This document shows positions 1 to 6,080 of a DNA stretch of 7,203 nucleotides, piece by piece. Source of the DNA: Methylophaga sp. (GTDB lineage Bacteria; Pseudomonadota; Gammaproteobacteria; Nitrosococcales; Methylophagaceae); the NCBI GenBank assembly GCA_014762585.1, contig JABURN010000165.1, forward strand, positions 1 to 7,203, in the 5' to 3' direction. Both the position numbers and the translations under genes were made by a program. The notes under the pieces were generated by a model. It made no database searches, was not told the origin of the DNA, and saw nothing but the letters and a program-made list of their open reading frames with translations. The first letter of the stretch is position 1, and every line of letters starts with the position of its first letter.

Positions 1-218
1 GTATAGAAGAGATGCAGAATACCGCCGGCTTCAGCGAGACCCGCGCCGGGGATGTTGGCCAAAACACCGCCAAAACCAATCGGTACCAGCAGCAGCGGTT
101 CGAAGTTTTTCTTGATGGCGAGATAGAGCAGCAACATGCCGATCAAAATCATCACGCCCTGACCGGGAGTCATCTGGTTAATACCGGTCACTTCCCACAG
201 GTGAATCAGTTTATCCAT
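1..218 (-). CDS. oadB: Oxaloacetate decarboxylase beta subunit OadB, N-terminal part (runs off the left edge)
   Basis: Beta subunit of the sodium-pumping oxaloacetate decarboxylase. In this family it is the multi-spanning membrane protein that decarboxylates carboxybiotin on the alpha subunit and couples this to sodium export. Only the first 72 codons are in the window. The translation starts MDKLIHLWEVTGINQM, has a first hydrophobic stretch at about residues 21-33 (VMILIGMLLLYLA), and then FEPLLLVPIGFGGVLANIPG, typical of the OadB N-terminus. The start is supported by an AAGGA Shine-Dalgarno at 227-231, 8 bases upstream of the ATG. It begins 15 bases after the oadA stop, so the two are very probably co-transcribed and translationally linked. 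The family is normally over 400 residues, so most of the protein, including the sodium-binding aspartate region, lies outside the window. Identification is firm from the N-terminal match and operon context. Confidence 0.93.
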   Translation of the reverse strand, partial: MDKLIHLWEVTGINQMTPGQGVMILIGMLLLYLAIKKNFEPLLLVPIGFGGVLANIPGAGLAEAGGILHLFY

Positions 219-233
219 GAATTGAATCCTTGC

Positions 234-2024
234 TTATGCGATGTTGGCGAGAAGATCGCCGACTTTAACGGCGTCGCCCTGTTTAACGGAGATTGAAGAG
301 ACTGTGCCTGACTTGGAAGCAACGATCTGGGTTTCCATTTTCATTGCTTCCAAGATAAGCAGGGTGTCACCTTCCTTCACCTGCTGGCCCGGACTGACCT
401 GGATTTTCCAGATATTGCCGGACAGGGGCGCCGTCACCGGTTCGCCTTCACCTGCTGGTTCCGCAGCCGGTGCCGGGGCACTTGCTGCACTGCTTTCAAC
501 ATGGCTGATATCGCCACCTTCGTTGATTTGCACCACATAAGCCTGACCGTTGACTTTGATTGTGTAGGTTTCCTGATCCCCCGCTGCCGCAGTGGCAGTT
601 GGAGTCGCAGTTTTCGGTGCATCGCTCGGTGCCGGTTCAAAGGCATCGGGATTATCACGGTTTTGCAGGAATTTGAGACCGATTTGCGGGAACAGGGCAT
701 AGGTCAGGACATCATCAACCTGATGATCACCCTCCGCCAGCCTGATACCGTCTACGTCCGCTTTTTCAAGCAGTTCGGTCGTCAGTTTGTCCATTTCCGG
801 TTCCAGCAAGTCAGCCGGGCGGCAGGTGATAGGCTCAGCACCTTCCAGAACGCGGTCCTGCAGTTCCTTGTTATAAGGGGCGGGAGCTGCACCGTATTCG
901 CCTTTGAGGACACCTGCAGTTTCAGCACTGATGGTTTTGTAACGTTCACCAGTCATGACATTAATCACCGCCTGAGTCCCAACGATCTGAGATGTCGGTG
1001 TGACCAGCGGAATAAAGCCCAAGTCCTCGCGAACACGTGGAATCTCTTTCAGCACATCATCCATGCGGTCCAGCGCATTCTGCTCGCGCAACTGGTTTTC
1101 CATATTGGTGAGCATGCCACCCGGCACCTGTGCGACCAGAATGCGGGAGTCAACACCACGAAGAGAACCTTCAAACTGGGCATATTTCTTACGAATATCG
1201 CGGAAGTAGGCAGCGATTTCTTCCAGCAACTGCATATTGAGGCCGGTATCGCGATCAGTGTCTTCAAAAATGGAGACGACCGACTCGGTTGCCGAGTGAC
1301 CATAGGTCATCGACATCGAAGAAACCGCGGTATCGACATTATCAATGCCGGCTTCGACACACTTCATAATGGTTGCGGTCGACAGACCGGTTGTCGCATG
1401 CGACTGCATATGAATCGGGATATCAATAGCTTGCTTAAGACTTTGAACCAGCTCGTAAGCTGCGTAAGGCTTAAGCAAACCAGCCATATCCTTAATGGCC
1501 AGAGAATGAGCACCCATGTCTTCGATGCGTTTGGCCATGTCAATCCACATTTGCAGGTTGTGAACCGGGCTCAGAGTATAGGCGATGGTGCCCTGCGCAT
1601 GGCGGTCGTTTTCAAGCACGGCCTTGATCGCGGTTTCCAGATTGCGCGGGTCATTCATCGCATCAAACACGCGGAATACGTCAACCCCGTTGACGGCAGC
1701 ACGTTCGACGAATTTTTTCACCACATCGTCAGCATAATGACGATAGCCCAGCAGATTCTGACCACGCAGCAGCATTTGCTGACGGGTATTGGGCATAGCG
1801 GCTTTCAGGCTGCGGATACGGTGCCAGGGGTCTTCACCCAAGTAGCGGATACAGGCATCAAAAGTGGCGCCGCCCCAGCTTTCTACCGACCAGAAACCGA
1901 CTTGATCGAGCTTGTCGGCAATCGGCAGCATATCGTCAAGACGTAGCCGGGTGGCAAACAGAGATTGATGGGCATCACGCAGGACGACGTCGGTAATGCC
2001 GAGTGGTTTTTTTGCTTCGGTCAT
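234..2024 (-). CDS. oadA: Oxaloacetate decarboxylase alpha subunit OadA (carboxyltransferase plus biotin carrier)
   Basis: Soluble alpha subunit. It moves the carboxyl group of oxaloacetate to its own biotin, releasing pyruvate, and carboxybiotin is then decarboxylated at OadB. Numbering from the ATG at 2024 (596 residues): carboxyltransferase TIM barrel at about 8-270, with RDAHQS at 16-21 (metal ligand Asp17) and the active-site Lys178 in AIKDM; conserved carboxyltransferase C-terminal part through about 460 ([24 protein letters not shown]); a Pro/Ala-rich linker at about 464-530; and a biotinyl domain at 530-596 with EAMKMET, biotinylated Lys562, 34 residues from the end as usual. An upstream in-frame ATG at 2030 would add two residues. 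I prefer 2024 because the only ribosome-binding sequence (AAGG, 2033-2036) is 8 bases from it but just 2 bases from the other, and because it aligns the Asp17 and Lys178 numbering with the Vibrio cholerae enzyme. Oddity: the usual metal-binding His-x-His reads Gln207-Ser-His209. Confidence 0.97.
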   Translation of the reverse strand: MTEAKKPLGITDVVLRDAHQSLFATRLRLDDMLPIADKLDQVGFWSVESWGGATFDACIRYLGEDPWHRIRSLKAAMPNTRQQMLLRGQNLLGYRHYADDVVKKFVERAAVNGVDVFRVFDAMNDPRNLETAIKAVLENDRHAQGTIAYTLSPVHNLQMWIDMAKRIEDMGAHSLAIKDMAGLLKPYAAYELVQSLKQAIDIPIHMQSHATTGLSTATIMKCVEAGIDNVDTAVSSMSMTYGHSATESVVSIFEDTDRDTGLNMQLLEEIAAYFRDIRKKYAQFEGSLRGVDSRILVAQVPGGMLTNMENQLREQNALDRMDDVLKEIPRVREDLGFIPLVTPTSQIVGTQAVINVMTGERYKTISAETAGVLKGEYGAAPAPYNKELQDRVLEGAEPITCRPADLLEPEMDKLTTELLEKADVDGIRLAEGDHQVDDVLTYALFPQIGLKFLQNRDNPDAFEPAPSDAPKTATPTATAAAGDQETYTIKVNGQAYVVQINEGGDISHVESSAASAPAPAAEPAGEGEPVTAPLSGNIWKIQVSPGQQVKEGDTLLILEAMKMETQIVASKSGTVSSISVKQGDAVKVGDLLANIA

Positions 2025-2032
2025 GTTCATGG

Positions 2033-2036
2033 CCTT
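2033..2036 (-). promoter_or_regulatory. Ribosome binding site deciding the oadA start
   Basis: On the minus strand AAGG lies 2 bases before the ATG at 2030 and 8 bases before the ATG at 2024. Only the second spacing suits initiation, so the shorter protein (starting MTEAKKP) is the likelier product. The site is modest and no better one is visible in the 45-base oadG-oadA gap. Confidence 0.55.
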
Positions 2037-2075
2037 AGTTTGATGTAACGGAAACTGCCTGGATTAGCGGGCGAT

Positions 2076-2357
2076 TTATTTATGACGAGAGCGGAATTTG
2101 TGTACCGCAGCCGACAGGACCGTAATCAGGTTCTTGTCATCATTGGCATGCTGGCTTTTGCTCATCGCCTGACTGATAACGGCAGTTGGCGCCGGAATAC
2201 CTTCTTCGGGTAAGGTGCCAACATCTTTTTCATAGCGGGTGATGATTTTCGACATCAAACTGGTAGCAAACACCAGTAATGTCAGGAAAATGAAGACAAA
2301 ACCCATGCCGACCAGCATCAGGTTCAGACCTTCAGACATCAGGTTGGATGCATTCAT
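2076..2357 (-). CDS. oadG: Oxaloacetate decarboxylase gamma subunit OadG
   Basis: Small membrane subunit (93 residues) that in this family holds the complex together: its N-terminal helix anchors it in the membrane and its soluble tail contacts the alpha subunit. The translation has one clear membrane helix at about residues 11-35 (LNLMLVGMGFVFIFLTLLVF), then a short basic segment (SKIITRYEK), a proline-containing linker, and a charged C-terminal tail ending in FRSRHK. Length and layout fit OadG, which is poorly conserved at sequence level, so its place directly upstream of oadA, 45 to 51 bases away, carries much of the identification. The start has the best ribosome binding site in the window, AGGAGG at 2363-2368, 5 bases from the ATG. 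As first gene of the operon it probably carries the promoter for all three. In characterised OadG proteins the tail can contribute metal-binding histidines; here only three histidines are present. Confidence 0.92.
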   Translation of the reverse strand: MNASNLMSEGLNLMLVGMGFVFIFLTLLVFATSLMSKIITRYEKDVGTLPEEGIPAPTAVISQAMSKSQHANDDKNLITVLSAAVHKFRSRHK

Positions 2358-2362
2358 AGCGA

Positions 2363-2368
2363 CCTCCT
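2363..2368 (-). promoter_or_regulatory. Strong Shine-Dalgarno of oadG
   Basis: AGGAGG on the minus strand, 5 bases before the oadG ATG. It is clearly stronger than the AAGG and AAGGA sites of oadA and oadB, and it fixes the oadG start. Confidence 0.85.
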
Positions 2369-2383
2369 CTGTGCATCGCGAAC

Positions 2384-2406
2384 GTCATTAAATCAATGAC
2401 TTGATT
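2384..2406. repeat. Two overlapping perfect inverted repeats in the predicted oad leader
   Basis: Two perfect palindromes share ten bases. The first is GTCATT-AAATC-AATGAC (2384-2400). The second is AATCAA-TGAC-TTGATT (2391-2406). They lie between the predicted oadG transcription start (about 2414) and its ribosome binding site, so they could be an operator overlapping the promoter or two mutually exclusive RNA hairpins. The second has half-sites opposite in orientation to an FNR box (TTGAT-N4-ATCAA), so it is not FNR. The structure is seen directly; the role is inferred. Confidence 0.5.
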
Positions 2407-2420
2407 CAAAACAGCCGCAG

Positions 2421-2429
2421 ATTATACCA
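2421..2429 (-). promoter_or_regulatory. Extended -10 promoter for oadGAB
   Basis: Minus-strand TGGTATAAT is a perfect extended -10 element (TGnTATAAT). No good -35 hexamer is found 16-19 bases upstream, which is acceptable for extended -10 promoters, particularly activated ones. The transcription start would be near 2414, giving a leader of about 56 bases that contains the overlapping palindromes at 2384-2406. Confidence 0.6.
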
Positions 2430-2482
2430 CTGTTAAGCAGTCTGGGTTTGAACGGGCACACCCTGCAACGGCGACAAGCCAT

Positions 2483-2498
2483 TGTGACTTGGATCACG
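2483..2498. promoter_or_regulatory. CRP-type binding site between oadG and the RNase J-like gene
   Basis: TGTGA-CTTGGA-TCACG matches the CRP (Vfr/cAMP receptor) consensus TGTGA-N6-TCACA at 9 of 10 core positions. Its centre at 2490.5 is about 76 bases upstream of the predicted oad start and about 73 bases upstream of the predicted start for the plus-strand gene. Upstream-activator positions around -70 are typical for CRP. It could therefore serve either or both divergent genes. The match is seen; binding is inferred. Confidence 0.55.
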
Positions 2499-2548
2499 AA
2501 CCGACACTACAGTCATCGGAGACTGGCACTGCGCATTGTGATCTCTGT

Positions 2549-2557
2549 TGGCATAAT
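2549..2557 (+). promoter_or_regulatory. Extended -10 promoter for the RNase J-like gene
   Basis: TGGCATAAT matches the extended -10 form TGn followed by TATAAT with one mismatch. There is no convincing -35. The start would be near 2564, leaving a leader of about 23 bases with AGAGGA (2577-2582) as ribosome binding site, 4 bases before the ATG. Confidence 0.45.
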
Positions 2558-2586
2558 GGTGGCGATTTTGAAAATTAGAGGATGAT

Positions 2587-3963
2587 ATGACGCCGGACGC
2601 AGAAGATTTTTGGTTCCTGCCGCTGGGCGGGACTGGCGAAATCGGTATGAACCTCAACCTGTATGGCCATGATGGCCGCTGGTTGATGGTGGATTGTGGG
2701 TTGACCTTTGAAGCACGCACCGATGTCGATGGTGAGCCTATCGCCGGCAGCCGCGCCGAAATTCAAATGGCCGACCCGCAGTTCATTGCTGATCGCAAGG
2801 ACAGGCTGGATGGTCTCATCATCACTCATGCTCATGAAGACCATATCGGTGCCGTGCCTTATCTCTGGTCCCGGTTTCAATGCCCGGTATATACCACCGC
2901 CTACACGGCTGAAATTCTGCGCCGCAAATTGAAAGAGGCAGGATTGCTGGAAGAGGTGCCGGTCACTATCGTCGAGCCGAAAGCAGACATTAATATCGGT
3001 GTCTTCAATGTGCGCTGGATTCAACTGACGCACTCGATTCCGGAACCGTTTGCTTTATTAATCAGCACCCCGGCAGGCAAAGTGTTTCACACCGCAGACT
3101 GGAAGCTGGACAGCGACCCGGTTGTAGGCGAACGCTACCAACCTGCTGACTTTGAGTCACTCGCTGAGCTGAACATCGATGCCATGGTCTGTGACTCTAC
3201 CAATGCCGATGTACCCGGCTGGTCTGCCTCTGAAGCCTCGCTGCGACGAGGCTTGAAACATCATATTGAACAGGCGACAGGGCGCGTCGTGGTGACCTGC
3301 TTTGGCAGTAATATCGCCAGGTTAAGAACGATAGCGGATATTGCACAGGAAACCGGCCGTCATCTGGGGCTGTTGGGCAGATCATTAATCAATACCTACA
3401 CAGCCGCTAAGAGAACCGGCTTCTGGAGCGGGGTCGAAACCTTTGTCGACCCGCATCATCTTGGCTATTTACCCAAACAGACCGTACTTCTGGTGGCTAC
3501 CGGCAGTCAGGGTGAACCGCGTACCGCACTTAACCGCCTCAGTCACAATAGTTTCCGTGATATGCAACTCGAACCCGGAGACACCGTGATTTTCAGTTCA
3601 AAAGTCATACCCGGCAACGAAGCCGCGATTGAATCACTTATCGAGCGGCTCAAAGCCATGCAGATTGATGTGATTACTGTCGACAATAGTCGCCTCGCAA
3701 TTCATGCTTCGGGCCATCCGGCCCAGGACGAACTCAAAGCCATGTATCAATGGGTCAAACCAGCCTGCGCCATCCCGGTTCATGGTGAATATCGTCACAT
3801 GCGCGCTAATGCCAGGGTAGCAAAATCGGTGGGGGTGCCTGAACAACTGGAAGGGCAGAATGGGGATCTGTTTTTCATTGCCCCGGTGCGCGGTATAAGG
3901 CGCCGTGCTGTCAGTACCGGCCGACTGGGACTGGTCAACGATAAACTCAAAAAGCTCTACTGA
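2587..3963 (+). CDS. RNase J-like metallo-beta-lactamase/beta-CASP nuclease, short form
   Basis: Predicted zinc-dependent cytoplasmic ribonuclease of the RNase J branch; the family acts in mRNA decay and RNA 5' processing. Motifs in the 458-residue product: GGTGEIGMN (14-22), the metal-binding HAHEDH (81-86), His149 in LTHSIPE, Asp171 in HTADWK, CDSTNA (202-207), ATGSQGEP (304-311), HASGHP (373-378) around the beta-CASP histidines, and HGEYRH (399-404). The order and wording match RNase J rather than plain hydrolases or CPSF-type beta-CASP proteins. All expected catalytic residues are present. It is about 100 residues shorter than RNase J of Bacillus, ending soon after the last motif, so the C-terminal domain used for dimerisation there is missing. 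The start is the ATG after AGAGGA. It is divergent from oadG and followed 35 bases later by the PilZ gene. Exact RNA substrates cannot be told from sequence. Confidence 0.9.
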   Translation: MTPDAEDFWFLPLGGTGEIGMNLNLYGHDGRWLMVDCGLTFEARTDVDGEPIAGSRAEIQMADPQFIADRKDRLDGLIITHAHEDHIGAVPYLWSRFQCPVYTTAYTAEILRRKLKEAGLLEEVPVTIVEPKADINIGVFNVRWIQLTHSIPEPFALLISTPAGKVFHTADWKLDSDPVVGERYQPADFESLAELNIDAMVCDSTNADVPGWSASEASLRRGLKHHIEQATGRVVVTCFGSNIARLRTIADIAQETGRHLGLLGRSLINTYTAAKRTGFWSGVETFVDPHHLGYLPKQTVLLVATGSQGEPRTALNRLSHNSFRDMQLEPGDTVIFSSKVIPGNEAAIESLIERLKAMQIDVITVDNSRLAIHASGHPAQDELKAMYQWVKPACAIPVHGEYRHMRANARVAKSVGVPEQLEGQNGDLFFIAPVRGIRRRAVSTGRLGLVNDKLKKLY

Positions 3964-3965
3964 TT

Positions 3966-3985
3966 CACAGTTTTAATAAGCTGTG
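3966..3985 (+). other. RNA hairpin between the nuclease and PilZ genes
   Basis: CACAGTTT and AAGCTGTG can pair as an 8-bp stem (one G-U) around a TAAT loop, starting 2 bases after the nuclease stop. No run of T follows, so it is not a standard intrinsic terminator. It may stabilise the 3' end, mark a processing site, or partly separate the two genes. No promoter is evident between it and the PilZ start 13 bases later, so read-through is likely. Confidence 0.4.
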
Positions 3986-3998
3986 CTAAGTTGCTGTC

Positions 3999-4418
3999 AT
4001 GATTGAAGAACTACGGCAGTTTATTCGTCACCCCAGCAGTATTCCAATCAGCTATCGCCTGGGGCGCCGGCAGCATACGAGGTCAGCTCGGGATGTCAGC
4101 CAGGGCGGTCTTTGTTTCAGCAGCCAGGAACCTGCAGATGTGGGTGAGCGTATCTTTGTCGAAATTAATTGTGGCAAACCCGGGTTCAGTGCTGAAGGCA
4201 TCGTGCGCTGGTGCAGTCGTGAAGGCAGGAAATATCTCATTGGCGTGGGCTTTCGAGACAAAGCCGTGCGTTATGCCATGCGTATGGTGGAGCAGGTTTG
4301 TCATATCGAGGATTACCGTCGTCGACTGGAGGCGGAAACCGGTCGCAAACTCAGTACCGAACAGGCTGCTTACCGTTGGATAGCCGAAAACGCAGCTGAC
4401 TTCCCTCAGGCAGAATAA
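3999..4418 (+). CDS. PilZ-domain protein (probable cyclic di-GMP receptor)
   Basis: The 139-residue product is a PilZ protein, a family that binds cyclic di-GMP and controls motility, adhesion or exopolysaccharide through partner proteins. Both signature motifs are intact: RxxxR as RQFIR (6-10) and D/NxSxxG as DVSQGG (32-37), followed by the beta-barrel (residues about 38-90, with VEINCGKPGFSAEGIVRW and YLIGVGF). After the barrel comes a helical extension at about 93-139 (MVEQVCHIEDYRRRLEAETG, then a segment ending in WIAENAADFP) that I recognise from other gammaproteobacterial single-domain PilZ proteins. No output domain is fused. The ATG is preceded only by a weak AAG 8 bases upstream, suggesting low or coupled translation with the nuclease gene 35 bases upstream. 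It converges on a minus-strand gene with 4 bases between stops. The partner and process it regulates cannot be seen here. Confidence 0.9.
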   Translation: MIEELRQFIRHPSSIPISYRLGRRQHTRSARDVSQGGLCFSSQEPADVGERIFVEINCGKPGFSAEGIVRWCSREGRKYLIGVGFRDKAVRYAMRMVEQVCHIEDYRRRLEAETGRKLSTEQAAYRWIAENAADFPQAE

Positions 4419-4422
4419 TTAA

Positions 4423-4638
4423 TCAGACTTTGGCATCAAATCGTGGCGCGCGACGATCGGAGGAGACGCGGCGTTCTATCAGCGGCTTCTTATTGCGCTT
4501 GCGGCGATCCGGCTGATGTCGTCTGTCATATTCAGACACTGTTTTGGTTTTGTCAGCAATCGGGCGAGCAGGGCCGACCTGTGCCGGCGTGCTGACTGTG
4601 ACCATATTGTAGTGACTGAGACGAGGTATTTCGTTCAT
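4423..4638 (-). CDS. Small basic hypothetical protein with D/E-R-R motifs
   Basis: A 71-residue product I cannot assign to a characterised family. Residues 1-35 are uncharged to mildly charged (MNEIPRLSHYNMVTVSTPAQ), with no signal peptide or membrane helix. Residues 37-66 are strongly basic, with four D/E-R-R units: DRR 38-40, DRR 44-46, ERR 56-58 and DRR 61-63, separated by short polar spacers. Similar (D/E)RRxxxDRR tails occur in small uncharacterised proteobacterial proteins, and the arginine load would suit nucleic acid or acidic-surface binding, but that is inference. Ribosome binding is weak (GTGAAG shortly before the ATG). Reasons to believe it is real: the skewed, motif-like composition, its fit in an otherwise empty gap, and its end 4 bases from the PilZ stop with no overlap. 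It could still be a chance reading frame. Confidence 0.65.
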   Translation of the reverse strand: MNEIPRLSHYNMVTVSTPAQVGPARPIADKTKTVSEYDRRHQPDRRKRNKKPLIERRVSSDRRAPRFDAKV

Positions 4639-4720
4639 CGGTCTTCACTTTCATGTTCTGTATCAAATCTATCGACTTGATTTTGATGAACTTTAGAATT
4701 TTATTCACAGGCTGATTTAG

Positions 4721-5110
4721 CTATCTGAAACGGCCGCCGAGAATACGCTTGTGCGGATCGACAGGATGGTTATAAATATAGGCCCAGGCGGTGATGTGCT
4801 TTGCGTTGTTAATCATCACATTGACTGGTCGGCGTTGATATTCATGGGGCTCGGGAAAGGCAGCGGAACACTCTTCATAATCATCCAGCTGTGCCAGCAC
4901 TGACCGCGTTGTCAGTCGATATAGCTCACCGTGGACTTTATCTTTGGCATTATCAGATAACAGCGCACCCGGATAATCATGAATCTGATAAAGTTGAGCC
5001 CGTATCCAGCCGATACAGACAAACTCGCTGTGTTGCTGCAGAAGCTGATGCATCGGATGCTCACTGTTTTGCATCAATGTGCCATAAACGAACAAATAAT
5101 CTCTTTCCAT
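4721..5110 (-). CDS. Gamma-glutamylcyclotransferase-like (GGCT/AIG2/YtfP) protein
   Basis: The 129-residue product has the GGCT fold signature. The family includes enzymes that cyclise gamma-glutamyl groups to 5-oxoproline, for example from gamma-glutamyl-amino acids or gamma-glutamylamines. Visible motifs: FVYGTLM at 7-13, the phosphate/carboxylate-binding loop; DYPGALL at 45-51; HGELYRL at 60-66; and LDDYEE at 75-80, where Glu79 occupies the usual catalytic position. The C-terminal part (EYQRRPV, AWAYIY) also fits. An open frame continues upstream to 5290, but that stretch is a low-quality translation antisense to the patatin gene, so I place the start at the ATG giving MERDYLFVYGTLM. The ribosome binding site is poor and the upstream DNA is very AT-rich. 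It is divergent from the patatin gene with a 52-base gap. The substrate cannot be predicted. Confidence 0.87.
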   Translation of the reverse strand: MERDYLFVYGTLMQNSEHPMHQLLQQHSEFVCIGWIRAQLYQIHDYPGALLSDNAKDKVHGELYRLTTRSVLAQLDDYEECSAAFPEPHEYQRRPVNVMINNAKHITAWAYIYNHPVDPHKRILGGRFR

Positions 5111-5128
5111 TTTTACTTTAAGTTTTAT

Positions 5129-5140
5129 TTGTAAATACAA
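5129..5140. repeat. Palindrome in the divergent gap between the GGCT and patatin genes
   Basis: TTGTA-AA-TACAA is a perfect 12-bp palindrome near the middle of the 52-base AT-rich gap between two divergent genes. Any promoters must overlap it or the start of the opposite gene, so it is well placed for an operator. In such AT-rich DNA a chance palindrome of this size is quite possible. Confidence 0.3.
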
Positions 5141-5162
5141 GAATAATATAAAGAATATCTGA

Positions 5163-6080
5163 ATGAAGAAAAAGGTGAAAATCGGTCTTGCGCTGGGTAG
5201 TGGCGCTGCCAGAGGCTGGGCCCATATCGGTGTCATACAGCAACTGATCGAGCGGGGTATCGAGCCAGATGTAGTCTGTGGCAGTTCCATCGGCGCCCTG
5301 GTGGGCGCGGCTTATGTCAGTGGCAACATCAATAAGCTGCAGGACTGGGTGACCCAGCTTGATAAGCTGCAAACAGCGCGTTATTTCACTATTAATCGTT
5401 CGCTGCGCGGTTTCGTCAATAAAGACAGATTACATCACTTTCTGGATGAGTTTGTGGTTAACACCAACCAGAACATTGAAGATCTTGATAAGGCTTTTGC
5501 CACCGTTGCCACCGATTTGAACACCGGGCGGGAAATCTGGAACACAGAAGGCAAGGTACTGGACTCAGTATGGTCATCGATTTCGCTACCGGGTCTGTTT
5601 CCGGCCATCAAACACGATGATCGCTGGCTGATTGACGGCGGCCTGGTCAACCCGGTGCCGGTGTCTGTCTGTCGTGCATTGGGCGCGGATGTCGTGATTG
5701 CCGTTAATCTCAACAGTGATATTGTAGGTAAGCATTTCCGTGCCGAGTCACCGCAGGAGGTCGACACCAGTGAACCGGCTAATCCCAGTTTCACTGAACG
5801 CTTCACTGATATGGTCGCTGATTACACCAGCAATCTGTTTAGTCACACTGATGAAGAAGAGCAGGCGCCTGATCTGATGGACGCCATCGCAGCTTCAATC
5901 AATATCACTCAGGACCGTATCACCCGGAGCAGAATGGCCGGTGACCCGCCGGAAATCATCTTATCTCCGCGTTTGTCACAGATTGGCATACTCGAGTTTT
6001 ATCGTGGTGCTGAAGCGATTGAAGAGGGGAAAGCCAGCGTTGAGCGACATCAGCGTGACTTTGCGTATTTCCTTCAATAA
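5163..6080 (+). CDS. Patatin-like phospholipase, RssA type
   Basis: Predicted cytoplasmic serine acyl hydrolase (305 residues) of the bacterial patatin family, acting on phospholipid or related acyl esters with a Ser-Asp dyad. The sequence shows the oxyanion-hole glycine loop LGSGAARGWAH (11-21), the nucleophile elbow GSSIG (40-44, Ser42), and the catalytic Asp in IDGGLVNPVPV (Asp158), with SSISLPGLFPAI before it. All active-site parts are intact. No signal peptide is present; the N-terminus is MKKKVKIGLALGSG, whose hydrophobic part is the first beta strand. After about residue 190 there is an acidic, probably flexible stretch (EVDTSEPANP, TDEEEQAPD) before a C-terminal helical part. Length and N-terminus resemble RssA/YchK proteins more than secreted ExoU-like patatins. 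The leader is short and the ribosome binding site weak. Two TAA stops stand in tandem at the end, and the gene converges on the LysR gene. Confidence 0.92.
   Translation: MKKKVKIGLALGSGAARGWAHIGVIQQLIERGIEPDVVCGSSIGALVGAAYVSGNINKLQDWVTQLDKLQTARYFTINRSLRGFVNKDRLHHFLDEFVVNTNQNIEDLDKAFATVATDLNTGREIWNTEGKVLDSVWSSISLPGLFPAIKHDDRWLIDGGLVNPVPVSVCRALGADVVIAVNLNSDIVGKHFRAESPQEVDTSEPANPSFTERFTDMVADYTSNLFSHTDEEEQAPDLMDAIAASINITQDRITRSRMAGDPPEIILSPRLSQIGILEFYRGAEAIEEGKASVERHQRDFAYFLQ

Noticed and set aside
501..1946. Long plus-strand open frame (481 codons) antisense to oadA
   Set aside because: It lies wholly opposite the certain oadA gene, its translation resembles no protein family, and it has no ribosome binding site. 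Long antisense frames are common opposite genes with strong codon bias.
2391..2406. FNR box in the oad leader
   Set aside because: The half-sites read ATCAA-N4-TTGAT, the reverse of the FNR order TTGAT-N4-ATCAA.
2524..2538. Possible sigma-54 promoter (TGGCAC then ATTG)
   Set aside because: The -24 part matches, but the required GC of the -12 element is TG at the correct 10-base spacing, so the key invariant base pair is missing.
2433..3033. Minus-strand open frames across the start of the RNase J-like gene and the intergenic region
   Set aside because: They overlap a gene with full catalytic motifs and cover the promoter region. Their translations are low-complexity shadow type without family resemblance.
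4003..4383. Second plus-strand frame within the PilZ gene
   Set aside because: The other frame has both PilZ motifs and a recognisable C-terminal extension; this one is a frame shadow.
4662..4687. ATCAAA and TTTGAT inverted repeat upstream of the DRR-protein gene
   Set aside because: The loop is 14 bases, the arms are AT-rich with alternative pairings, and it matches no known operator; chance is a sufficient explanation.
5111..5290. N-terminal 60-residue extension of the GGCT-like protein
   Set aside because: The extension is antisense to the start of the patatin gene, has a translation unlike the family, and the conserved domain begins right at the ATG at 5110.
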